Below are positions 43,651 to 51,713 of a DNA stretch of 64,000 nucleotides, piece by piece. The stretch covers positions 1 through 64,000 of the forward strand of contig JAEXAI010000008.1 of the NCBI GenBank assembly GCA_023394615.1, read 5' to 3'. Origin of the DNA: Actinomycetes bacterium (GTDB lineage Bacteria; Actinomycetota; Coriobacteriia; Coriobacteriales; Eggerthellaceae). The position numbers were made by a program, and so were the translations under genes. The notes below the pieces were generated by a model. The model was not told the DNA's origin and ran no database searches. It worked only from the letters and a program-made list of their open reading frames with translations. Position 1 is the first letter of the stretch. The number at the start of each line of letters is the position of its first letter.

Positions 43651-44688
43651 CTATTCGTATTGCGTGGGTATCCGTGCTAAATCCGGGTCCTGTATAAGCG
43701 ATTGCACTCGCTCGCCGTGCGCGACCAGAAAAGTATCGTCCACATCACTTAAACCTTGATGTCGAAGCTCATCGACAATGTGTCCGCAAATTTGCTCCAC
43801 CAACACGGCGCGGCCTTTGTCAAGCGCGCTTATCGGGCGCAGCAGCACCGTCCCTGCATCCAAGTCGCCTTTTACCACCTCACCTGACCAGAGCCGCTCC
43901 AAATCATCTACGATTTCATCGGCTAGCACAGGCAGTTCACGCATGGCATGAAACGACCATTTGTAATATGGCATAAAACGGCGATTGAGCAGAAACGTCA
44001 TCGATATCGTTGACTGTGCGAATTTGGAAAGCGAGATTTCCTTGGCTACCGTATCTTTGCGCTGTGCGCAGCGAAGGAAGTTGTACTGACCGGTTTGCGC
44101 CATTTCCAAACAGCGCGCGGCAATCTTTTTGCGTCGCAAGTCTTCGGGATAGTAATCCAGCACATGCTGCCTTGTTGCAGAAAAGCGCCCCACGGGGTCG
44201 GTGAAAACGCGTCCGTTCACGGCCAGGGCAAGGTTTGCCTCTGGCACACGGCGCCAATCGGTTATGCTTTGCGGACCCTGGGGAAAACCGATAAGCGATG
44301 CGTAGAATCTATCCGGTGTCAGAATGCTCTCGCGCAAACCGTACGCGCTGATCACGCGGAAGGGCACAGTGGGATTTTCCTCGCGCAGGTGCTGTTTCCA
44401 TACACCGAGCCTTTCGGCCAGGCGTTCGTAATCGCTGTTTTCCAACCACAAAAGGAATTCGATGCCCCAGTCGTGGTCGCGCGAGATTTCGTCGTCGTAT
44501 CCGAAACAGTCCGATCCGTTGCCCACCAATCCGGCACCTATTCGCATCCAATCTTCGGGAAAAGCCGTCTGAAGAGACGGCAGCGCGACATCATTCCAGA
44601 AACTCTCGCTCAAGTCCAAAGCCTTCTTGTCGCAAGCATCCTCGTGAAAGGTACCCCCACTACAGACGGCCTCGCTGTCAACATGCAT
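43651..44688 (-). CDS. DUF4037 nucleotidyltransferase-fold protein
   Basis: A 345-residue protein. The segment GSDCFGYDDEISRDHDWG (residues 58-75) has the GS...DxD pattern of the polymerase-beta/nucleotidyltransferase superfamily, with D71 and D73 as predicted metal ligands. The C-terminal half is helical, like the substrate-binding domains of such enzymes. It matches my memory of DUF4037, whose substrate is unknown. It heads a reverse cluster with DUF4125 and TPR genes. The ATG has only a weak GGGGG upstream, so the exact start is tentative. Confidence 0.85.
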   Translation of the reverse strand: MHVDSEAVCSGGTFHEDACDKKALDLSESFWNDVALPSLQTAFPEDWMRIGAGLVGNGSDCFGYDDEISRDHDWGIEFLLWLENSDYERLAERLGVWKQHLREENPTVPFRVISAYGLRESILTPDRFYASLIGFPQGPQSITDWRRVPEANLALAVNGRVFTDPVGRFSATRQHVLDYYPEDLRRKKIAARCLEMAQTGQYNFLRCAQRKDTVAKEISLSKFAQSTISMTFLLNRRFMPYYKWSFHAMRELPVLADEIVDDLERLWSGEVVKGDLDAGTVLLRPISALDKGRAVLVEQICGHIVDELRHQGLSDVDDTFLVAHGERVQSLIQDPDLARIPTQYE

Positions 44689-45164
44689 CGTCTATGCCCC
44701 CTTCGCCGCAATCGCGTGCAAAACGCATTTTACGACATGCCCTCAAACGGTCGGAAACATGGTCACTATAGCACATATCGCAGGCATCAAAACGCCGACC
44801 TGAGTATCCCTCGTTGGTGATTCAAAAGCATCAAGAGGGCAGTTCAGCGGCTCAATCGGGAAAACTGCTGCGTAGTGAGAGGAGTAATTGTCGGGGTAGA
44901 TGCCACGTTGCTTTACCCTGCGATAGTTAACACGTTTGAAACATGCGCGTTATATTCGCGAAACTTTTGCCACCTATACTGATTGCGATCAAAAAGGGCG
45001 CATGCGCCCCAAACAATCGCTGATTCGTCGAGCGGAACATCCAGGGGTTTCGCACGTGCGCTCAGTTGCAGACGTCGGAAAACCGTGTTGTCTGCAGACC
45101 GCGCGACCACCTACCCCTATCGATTCCACGGCATTCGGCATAGGTGAAAGACGAGGTGTGTTGC
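44689..45164. other. Divergent intergenic region DUF4037 / glutamate synthase operon
   Basis: A 476-base non-coding stretch with upstream signals for both units. It contains a perfect 14-bp palindrome GGGCGCATGCGCCC (44996-45009) and a TATACT at 44975-44980 as a possible -10 for the forward operon. I could not match a known glutamine riboswitch. An open frame at 44936-45178 has no ribosome site or family resemblance and is not called. Confidence 0.5.
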
Positions 45165-46358
45165 ATGATAAAACGTGAAGGCGAGGTCAGGATACCATCC
45201 GGCTGCGCAATATCGGGCATCATGGACAGAAGCGGCGGCCGACATGACGGCACTGACATTCTGAAGTCTATCGCGTTGATGCACGATCGCAGCAACGGTC
45301 TGGGCGGCGGTTTCGCCGCATACGGCATCTATCCAGATTACCAAGACCTCTACGCATTCCATATCTTTTTCGAATCGCGCGAGGCACGCTTGGAAACCGA
45401 GCAGTTCATCAATGATGAATTTTTGTGCGAGATGCAAGAGCGCATTCCCACCGACAAGGTGAAAACCATTCAGAACCCGCCGAATATCTGGCGTTATTTT
45501 CTTCAGCCGAACCCGACAAAGCTCGCCGAAAGCGAATTGGACGAAGCGGAATACACCATGCAGTGCGTGTTTCACATCAATTCGCGCATCGATGGCGCAT
45601 TCGTCGCATCGTCTGGCAAGAACATGGGGGCTTTCAAAGGCGTCGGCTACCCAGAGGAAATCGGCGAGTTCTACCGCATCCAGGACTATCGGGCCTGGTT
45701 GTGGACAGCACATGGGCGCTTTCCCACCAACACCCCTGGATGGTGGGGAGGTGCCCACCCGTTCACACTGCTGAATTGGTCAATCGTGCACAATGGCGAG
45801 ATATCTAGTTACGACGCGAACCGTCGTTACGTCGAGCAGTACGGATACGACTGCACATTGCAGACCGATACCGAGGTTATCACCTATTTGTTTGACCTGC
45901 TTTGTCGCAGGCATGGCTTCAGTCAGGAAATGGCGGCGAACATCATGACTGCAACCAGTTGGGACGATATAGATCGCTTGCCGCCTGATGAGGCGAAATA
46001 CCTGACCGATTTGCGTATCGTGTACAGCTCAGCGTTGGTAAATGGTCCGTTTTCGATTCTGGTGGGTTCCGAAGAGGGCCTGTTGGCGTTGAACGACCGC
46101 TTGAAACTGCGCTCGCTGATGACGGCCGAAAAAGGCTCCATGGTCTATCTTGCCAGCGAGCAAGCGGCCATCGAAATCGTATGCTCGGATGCGCAAAACA
46201 TGCGCTCGCTTGACGGAGGGGTTCCCTTCGTGGTGCAGCTCGACGAGGTGGCTCGCCGCAAGGCCAAAGAGGCCGATGTGAACGAACCCTTGCGTGAAAT
46301 ACCGAAGGCGCAGCTGACTACCGCCGCGCCCACACGCACGCATCAGAGAGGAGTCTAG
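45165..46358 (+). CDS. Glutamate synthase, class II glutamine amidotransferase subunit (archaeal-type split GltS)
   Basis: A 397-residue amidotransferase that would release ammonia from glutamine for the glutamate synthase operon. Cys in IPSGCAISGIMDRSG is the predicted nucleophile; unlike classic GltB it is preceded by about 13 residues. Further family features are LGGGFAAYGIYPDY, TAHGRFPTNTPGWWGGAHPF and NWSIVHNGEISSY. GAGGTG 6 bases upstream supports the ATG at 45165 over a GTG at 45144. The next gene starts one base after its stop. Confidence 0.9.
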   Translation: MIKREGEVRIPSGCAISGIMDRSGGRHDGTDILKSIALMHDRSNGLGGGFAAYGIYPDYQDLYAFHIFFESREARLETEQFINDEFLCEMQERIPTDKVKTIQNPPNIWRYFLQPNPTKLAESELDEAEYTMQCVFHINSRIDGAFVASSGKNMGAFKGVGYPEEIGEFYRIQDYRAWLWTAHGRFPTNTPGWWGGAHPFTLLNWSIVHNGEISSYDANRRYVEQYGYDCTLQTDTEVITYLFDLLCRRHGFSQEMAANIMTATSWDDIDRLPPDEAKYLTDLRIVYSSALVNGPFSILVGSEEGLLALNDRLKLRSLMTAEKGSMVYLASEQAAIEIVCSDAQNMRSLDGGVPFVVQLDEVARRKAKEADVNEPLREIPKAQLTTAAPTRTHQRGV

Positions 46359-46359
46359 C

Positions 46360-47865
46360 ATGTTGGACTATATGCTTCCCCGCTATAAAGTGCTGCGGGA
46401 TAAAGATTTGTGCGTGCAGTGCGGGGTGTGCGAGCGATCATGCGCCAACGAAGTACACAAGGTTGATGAGGATTTGGGATGTGTCACCGCTGACCATATG
46501 AAGTGCGTGAATTGCCAGCGCTGCGTAGTGATGTGCCCGACCCAGGCTCTGGCTATCACGAAATGGCCTCAGGTGGGAAACGGCTCGAACAATTGGACGC
46601 TTCCGGTTATGCAAGACATTGCGAAACAGGCGCAGACCGGTGCCGTGCTGCTCTCTTCCATGGGCAACCCAAAACCCTATCCCATCTACTGGGACCATCT
46701 GCTGCTGAACGCCAGCCAGGTGACGAATCCATCTATCGATCCTTTGCGCGAGCCTATGGAAACGCGCGTCTTTTTAGGTGCACGTCCCAACGTGTTGAAA
46801 GTAAACGAGCGTACGCACTCCGTTGAAACGAAGATGCCTCCGCAATTGAGGCTGGACGTGCCGGTGATGTTTGGCGCCATGAGCTTCGGCGCCATCAGCT
46901 TGAACGCGCAGAAATCGCTTGCGATGGCTGCGGTTGAGCTGGGAACCTTCTTCAACACGGGCGAAGGCGGTCTGCACAAGGACCTCGAGTGTTACGGCGA
47001 GCATACCATCGTGCAGGTGGCATCTGGCCGTTTCGGCGTCGACCCGCACTATCTGAACGCAGGCGCTGCCATCGAGATAAAGATAGGTCAGGGCGCGAAG
47101 CCCGGCATCGGTGGGCATCTGCCTGGTGAGAAGGTGAATGCCGAGGTCAGCCGCACGCGTATGATTCCCGAAGGAACCGACGCCATCAGCCCGGCACCAC
47201 ATCACGACATCTATTCCATCGAGGATTTGCGCCAGCTCATCTACAGTTTGAAAGAGGCGACACGCTATACCAAGCCAGTTGCTGTGAAAATCGCATCAGT
47301 GCATAACGTGGCGGCCATCGCCAGCGGTGTGGCGCGCGCCGGTGCCGACATCATCGTGGTCGATGGTTTTCGTGGCGGCACAGGCGCCGCGCCAGTGCGT
47401 ATACGCGACAACGTGGGACTCCCTATCGAGCTTGCCTTGGCGGCTGTGGACCAACGCTTGCGCGACGAGGGCATCCGTTCAACCGTGTCTTTGGTCGCAT
47501 CGGGTTCCATTCGCTCGTCGGCCGATATCGTGCGCGCCATCGCTTTGGGTGCTGACGCCGTCTACGTTGCAAGTGCTGCGCTTATCGCGCTGGGGTGTCA
47601 TCAATGCCAAGATTGCGGCAGCGGTAAGTGTAATTGGGGCATTGCCACGCAGCGCGATGATCTTGCGCGCCGCTTGAACCCGGAAATCGGCGCCGAGCGC
47701 GTTGTGAACCTGATTCGCGCATGGAGCCACGAGATTCAGGAAATGATCGGCGGCATGGGCATAAACTCCATTGACTCGTTGCGCGGCAATCGCTTGATGC
47801 TGCGCGGGGTGAGCTTGAACGAAAAAGAACTGGAAATACTCGGCGTCAAGTACGCAGGGGAGTGA
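46360..47865 (+). CDS. Glutamate synthase FMN domain with N-terminal ferredoxin (archaeal-type)
   Basis: This 501-residue central subunit combines two [4Fe-4S] sets, CVQCGVCERSC and CVNCQRCVVMCP, with the GltB FMN-binding barrel (FGAMSFGAISLNAQKSLA, IKIGQGAKPGIGGHLPG, GFRGGTGAAPVRIRDN). The [3Fe-4S] motif is CHQCQDCGSGKCNWGIATQ. It reduces 2-oxoglutarate plus ammonia to glutamate. The class II amidase and GXGXG parts of a normal GltB are separate genes here. Its stop is 7 bases before the ferredoxin gene. Confidence 0.94.
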   Translation: MLDYMLPRYKVLRDKDLCVQCGVCERSCANEVHKVDEDLGCVTADHMKCVNCQRCVVMCPTQALAITKWPQVGNGSNNWTLPVMQDIAKQAQTGAVLLSSMGNPKPYPIYWDHLLLNASQVTNPSIDPLREPMETRVFLGARPNVLKVNERTHSVETKMPPQLRLDVPVMFGAMSFGAISLNAQKSLAMAAVELGTFFNTGEGGLHKDLECYGEHTIVQVASGRFGVDPHYLNAGAAIEIKIGQGAKPGIGGHLPGEKVNAEVSRTRMIPEGTDAISPAPHHDIYSIEDLRQLIYSLKEATRYTKPVAVKIASVHNVAAIASGVARAGADIIVVDGFRGGTGAAPVRIRDNVGLPIELALAAVDQRLRDEGIRSTVSLVASGSIRSSADIVRAIALGADAVYVASAALIALGCHQCQDCGSGKCNWGIATQRDDLARRLNPEIGAERVVNLIRAWSHEIQEMIGGMGINSIDSLRGNRLMLRGVSLNEKELEILGVKYAGE

Positions 47866-47872
47866 TGCTGCA

Positions 47873-48322
47873 ATGAAAAGAGTCTATGCGATAGAAGGTT
47901 GGTGTATCGACTGTAAGCGCTGCGAGGTTGCTTGCAAGACCTTCCATTCGAAAAGTCAAGATATCGTCAAGGCATACAAATGCGAGGATGCGCCCTCAGC
48001 GCGCATCCATGTGGAAGGTGACCTGCAGCTTTCGCTCGCCGTGAACTGTCGCCATTGCCCTGATCCGAAATGCGTGGATGCATGCATTTCGGGCGCGATG
48101 ACAAAGGATCTTGAAACGGGTGTGGTCACCAGCGATCCTGAAAAATGCGTCGGGTGCCGCACGTGCGAGGCGGTCTGCCCCTTCGGCTGCGTGCAAATCG
48201 AGACCGTTGCGCTGAAATGCGATTTGTGCGGCGACGGTCAAGGGCAGCCGGGCGATCCCGCATGCGTTTCGGCTTGTCCGAACAGGGCGCTTATCTACGT
48301 TGAAAGCGAGGAGAGGCAATGA
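47873..48322 (+). CDS. Four-cluster [4Fe-4S] ferredoxin-like electron-transfer subunit
   Basis: A 149-residue protein with cysteine sets CIDCKRCEVACKTF, CRHCPDPKCVDAC, CVGCRTCEAVCPFGC and CDLCGDGQGQPGDPACVSACP, the HycB/DmsB pattern of four clusters. It probably relays electrons between the FAD subunit encoded next and the FMN/Fe-S subunit of the glutamate synthase. Its stop overlaps the next start (ATGA). Confidence 0.92.
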   Translation: MKRVYAIEGWCIDCKRCEVACKTFHSKSQDIVKAYKCEDAPSARIHVEGDLQLSLAVNCRHCPDPKCVDACISGAMTKDLETGVVTSDPEKCVGCRTCEAVCPFGCVQIETVALKCDLCGDGQGQPGDPACVSACPNRALIYVESEERQ

Positions 48323-49716
48323 TCGCGAACACTCACGACGACCTCACGACGCAGGGATGCGCAAAGAGCAAGGTTGACTACTTGATTGTTGGTAACTCGG
48401 CAGCTGCCATTGCTGCTGTCGAGAAGATTCGCGCGAGCGATAGACAGGGCAGCATCACCATGATCTCGCCCGAGCCCTATGCGGCCTACGGTCGGCCTCT
48501 TATCTCGTATTTGATAGAGGGGAAAACCGATGATGCCCATATGGCGTATCGGCCATCTGATTTCTATAAGTTGTCCCGCATTGAAACGCGCTTCGGTTCT
48601 GGTTGCGCTGCAGTTTCATTGGACGCCGCAAAGCATCAAGTACAGCTTGAAAACGGTGAGACTATCGAATACGGCAAAGTGCTGTTTTCGACGGGCAGCG
48701 TGCCGTTTGTGCCGCCTATTAAAGGCATCGAAGGACGCAACAACGTCTATGCGTTTTTGTCTTTAGACGATGCACGAGGTGTGCAAAACGAAGCGCTGGC
48801 TGCCACAGCGGCAGCTCACGTGAAAGGACGTTCTAGCCGTGCCATCGTCATAGGCGCCGGCCTTATCGGCTTGAAGGCCGCCGAGGCACTGCTCCCGCAT
48901 ATAGATGAGGTCCTCGTGCTTGAAATGGCACCGCGCATATTGCCGGCTGTTCTGGATGAAGAGGGCGCTAGTCTGCTTCGAGAGCAGCTTGCCGACAGAG
49001 GCATAACGTGCATGCCCGGCATCACTGCAGACGAGCTTTTGGGTGCAGGCGATCGCATAAGCGGCGCGCACCTGACCGATGGCACTGAGGTTGCATGCGA
49101 TATGGTGGTTGCCGCCGTGGGCGTGCGTCCAAACAGCGCCATACTGGATACGGCCGGTGCTAAAAGCGAGCGGGGTATTGTGTGCGATAGCTCCATGCGC
49201 ACATCTCTTGCAGACGTATACGCAGCTGGGGATGTTACGCAGACCACTGACGTGCTGGATGGTGCGAAGCGTCCGCTGGCCCTGTGGCCTAATGCGGTTG
49301 CGCAAGGCAAGGTGGCTGGTGCTTGCATGGCCGATGCGCCCGATGCGCCTGCTTTCGATGGTGCCTTTGCAGTGAATGCGGTCGATTTTTTCGATATTTC
49401 GCTTTTGACCAGCGGGGTCATCAACCCTGCTCCTGATGGCGGATACACGGTGAAAACATTCTGTGACAGCGTATCGTATACGAAACTTGTCATGCGAGAT
49501 GATAAGCTGTTCGGCTATATTCTGCTGAATGGCCCCGACAATGCGGGTATATACACTGCGCTTATCAACGATGGCACTCCCTTGTCGTCGCTTGCCGATG
49601 ATTTTTTCGCGCAAGATCCTAGCAATATCGGTTTTTCCCAGCAGGCTCGGTGGGACAGGTTGCACAGATTCTACCCCGCCGATTTGAACCGTCTGGGTGT
49701 AAAGGAGCGTGCATGA
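48319..49716 (+). CDS. FAD-dependent NAD(P)H oxidoreductase of the glutamate synthase operon
   Basis: A 465-residue pyridine nucleotide-disulfide oxidoreductase-type flavoprotein. The N-terminal FAD fold reads YLIVGNSAAAIAAVEKIR. ISPEPYAAYGRPLISYL, the NAD-binding loop AIVIGAGLIGLKAAEAL, and the second FAD motif DVYAAGDVTQTTD follow. It resembles NADH:rubredoxin/ferredoxin oxidoreductases. In this operon it should feed electrons from NAD(P)H to the ferredoxin subunit, taking the role of the small GltD subunit. Coupled by overlaps on both sides. Confidence 0.9.
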   Translation: MIANTHDDLTTQGCAKSKVDYLIVGNSAAAIAAVEKIRASDRQGSITMISPEPYAAYGRPLISYLIEGKTDDAHMAYRPSDFYKLSRIETRFGSGCAAVSLDAAKHQVQLENGETIEYGKVLFSTGSVPFVPPIKGIEGRNNVYAFLSLDDARGVQNEALAATAAAHVKGRSSRAIVIGAGLIGLKAAEALLPHIDEVLVLEMAPRILPAVLDEEGASLLREQLADRGITCMPGITADELLGAGDRISGAHLTDGTEVACDMVVAAVGVRPNSAILDTAGAKSERGIVCDSSMRTSLADVYAAGDVTQTTDVLDGAKRPLALWPNAVAQGKVAGACMADAPDAPAFDGAFAVNAVDFFDISLLTSGVINPAPDGGYTVKTFCDSVSYTKLVMRDDKLFGYILLNGPDNAGIYTALINDGTPLSSLADDFFAQDPSNIGFSQQARWDRLHRFYPADLNRLGVKERA

Positions 49717-50516
49717 TGACTGATTCTTTGCGGCAGAATACAAGTGCGGCGCAAGTTGGGGCAGCTGATGTGGCCACAACTGAGGCGGGGGCCGACACGG
49801 CTTGCCTGTCTTTGGGCACGCTTCATTTCAAAGAAGCCAACGAGCAGGTCCGCGAAGCGCTCGACAGCGCAGATACGGTGGAATTGCATGATGTGTACGC
49901 CCAGCGCTACTTGGGCTGCGCTATGCCTGCAGGCAAAAAACTCATCATCAATGGTACGCCGGGAAACGACATGGCAAGCTATATGGACGGCGGTTCCATC
50001 GAAGTGCTGGGCAATGCGCAAGATCAGGTGGGCAATACCATGAACGATGGTCGCATCGTCATCCACGGACGGTGTGGAGATGCGGCTGGATACGCCATGC
50101 GTGGTGGTCAGATATTCATCCGCGATGACTGCGGATGGCGCGTGGGCATTCATATGAAGCAGTACCAGGAGAAATGTCCCGTCGTCGTCATTGGCGGGGA
50201 TGCCGGTAACTTTTTGGGTGAGTATTTGGCAGGTGGGATCATCGTTTTGCTCGGTCGTGCTGGTGAATACCTTGCGAGCGGCATGCATGGCGGTGTGATT
50301 TATCTGGCTCATAAACTCGATGACGATGATGTCCTTGGCGGTTTAGTGCAGGAAAAGGTCGACGATACCGATCGCAGAGTTCTGCAAAAGCTTCTCGGCG
50401 AATACAACGAGTGTTTTATGGCTGACTTGCCATCGCCAATCGATGCTACAGGTGAGGGGTTCTGGAAGCTGCGTCCTGAAAGCAGCCGTCCGTACGCGGC
50501 GATGTATGCCAGCTAA
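49713..50516 (+). CDS. Glutamate synthase GXGXG (alpha) domain subunit
   Basis: A 267-residue protein homologous to the C-terminal GXGXG beta-helix domain of GltB and related to FwdC. Repeats such as YMDGGSIEVLGNAQDQVGN, MNDGRIVIHGRCGDAAGY, MRGGQIFIRDDCGWRVG and LAGGIIVLLGRAGEYLASG carry the periodic glycines. A polar ~35-residue leader precedes the domain. AGGAG before ATGATG supports the start; the upstream stop overlaps. It completes the five-gene glutamate synthase and is followed by a terminator. Confidence 0.93.
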   Translation: MMTDSLRQNTSAAQVGAADVATTEAGADTACLSLGTLHFKEANEQVREALDSADTVELHDVYAQRYLGCAMPAGKKLIINGTPGNDMASYMDGGSIEVLGNAQDQVGNTMNDGRIVIHGRCGDAAGYAMRGGQIFIRDDCGWRVGIHMKQYQEKCPVVVIGGDAGNFLGEYLAGGIIVLLGRAGEYLASGMHGGVIYLAHKLDDDDVLGGLVQEKVDDTDRRVLQKLLGEYNECFMADLPSPIDATGEGFWKLRPESSRPYAAMYAS

Positions 50517-50527
50517 TTGCTGACTGA

Positions 50528-50569
50528 AAACGGGCGGACATGCCAATCAGCATATCCGCCCGTTTCAAT
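50528..50569. terminator. Intrinsic terminator ending the glutamate synthase operon
   Basis: A perfect 11-bp stem (AAACGGGCGGA, 50528-50538, with TCCGCCCGTTT, 50555-50565) has a T-rich exit. The following gene is convergent, so it may act both ways. Confidence 0.85.
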
Positions 50570-50636
50570 AAACCAATTCGAAGCTCATGAGGCAGTCTGG
50601 ATCTCTCTTCATGAGATTCCGACTGTTTTCGTGCGT

Positions 50637-51077
50637 CTATTCTTCTGCGTCGGTTACTTCTATCAAGGTGATTTCGAAGTTCAGGTCTTTGCCGGCCATC
50701 TCATGATTCATATCGAACGTGGCCACGCCATCGGTGATTTCGGTGACGGTGCAGGCGATGGGCTGGCCCCCGGGTCCCTGCAGGTAGATCTGCTGGCCCA
50801 CGGGTAGATTCTCGCCATTGGGGATGCTGTCGACGGCTACTTTCTGGATGAGTTCATCGTGGCGTTCGCCGTAGGCGTCGGCTGCAGGAATATGCACGTT
50901 GCGGGTTTCTTCAACGGCCATCTCGTCTACCGCTTTGTCGAATCCCGGAATCATCTGGCCTGCCATGCATACGAATTCGATTGGCTCGTCGCGTGCGACC
51001 GAAGAGTCGAACACGGTGCCGTCATCGAACGTGCCAACGTAGTGGACTTTCACCTTTTTACCGCTGTTGATGCCCAT
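50637..51077 (-). CDS. FKBP-type peptidyl-prolyl isomerase, SlyD-like
   Basis: A 146-residue isomerase/chaperone. The FKBP core KVKVHYVGTFDDGTVFDSS, GQMIPGFDKAVDEM and ADAYGERHDEL, plus the IF-domain segment with TFDMNHEMAGKDLNFEITL, are characteristic of the SlyD subgroup. The histidine-rich metal tail of E. coli SlyD is missing. Cytoplasmic, assists protein folding. AAAGGAGC lies upstream. A divergent paralogue is encoded next to it on the same strand. Confidence 0.94.
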   Translation of the reverse strand: MGINSGKKVKVHYVGTFDDGTVFDSSVARDEPIEFVCMAGQMIPGFDKAVDEMAVEETRNVHIPAADAYGERHDELIQKVAVDSIPNGENLPVGQQIYLQGPGGQPIACTVTEITDGVATFDMNHEMAGKDLNFEITLIEVTDAEE

Positions 51078-51246
51078 GTCGGGCTCCTTTCTTCTGCAGG
51101 CGTTGGGCCTGCTGTGAAATGACGTCGCACAGTGTATCGTACTTTCAGCGTGCTTTCTGCGTGTGGAAGAAGGTCAGCGCATGCTCTCCACTTTCGGCTG
51201 GAGAATGAAAGCATCGATTCACTGGGTGTTTGTCGTCGCTTGTCTC

Positions 51247-51699
51247 TTAGCGGATGTTCTCCACTTTCATCAATGTGATTTCGAAATTGAGCGCTTTGCA
51301 TATGGCGCTATGGTTCATATCAAATGTGGCCTGCGTGTCGGTAAGCGCGGTGAGCTTTGCAGGATAGGTCTGTCCGTCAGGTGATTCTAAATTTACCATC
51401 TTGCCTACTTCGAGTTTAGTGCCCTCGGGAATCGTCTCGCGCTCCACCACAACCACACGCTCGTCGGTATCTTCCTCGTAGGCTTGGTCGGCATCAACGC
51501 GGGCACATCTGGTTTCCCCGACTCTCATAGTTCTTACGGTGTCGACGAAGGCTGGCGGCATCCAGCCAGTTGTGCAGGGGAAATGAATGGGCGCGCTTTC
51601 GGGGGCCTCTATGAAAACCGAACCATCGTCGAAGTAGCCTCGGTAGGATATCGTCACCATTTTGTCGCTATTGTCACAGCTTGTGTTTGCATTCGGCAT
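51247..51699 (-). CDS. Divergent FKBP/SlyD-like protein
   Basis: A 150-residue paralogue of the neighbouring SlyD-like gene. The fold is recognisable (VTISYRGYFDDGSVF, AFVDTVRTMRVGE, TQATFDMNHSAICKALNFEITL), but active-site positions differ. The usual FDSS reads FIEA, the IPGF loop reads PPAF, and YGE reads YEE. It may be an inactive isomerase that keeps chaperone binding. The two genes are 169 bases apart, with GCL further upstream on the same strand. Confidence 0.85.
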   Translation of the reverse strand: MPNANTSCDNSDKMVTISYRGYFDDGSVFIEAPESAPIHFPCTTGWMPPAFVDTVRTMRVGETRCARVDADQAYEEDTDERVVVVERETIPEGTKLEVGKMVNLESPDGQTYPAKLTALTDTQATFDMNHSAICKALNFEITLMKVENIR

Positions 51700-51713
51700 A
51701 GTTTTCTCAGCTT

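Noticed and set aside
44689..45164. Glutamine riboswitch upstream of the glutamate synthase operon
   Set aside because: I could not match the conserved core of known glutamine-binding RNAs; the palindrome alone is not enough.
44936..45178. 80-codon open frame before the glutamate synthase operon
   Set aside because: Starts at TTG without a ribosome site, crosses the operon start and resembles nothing known.
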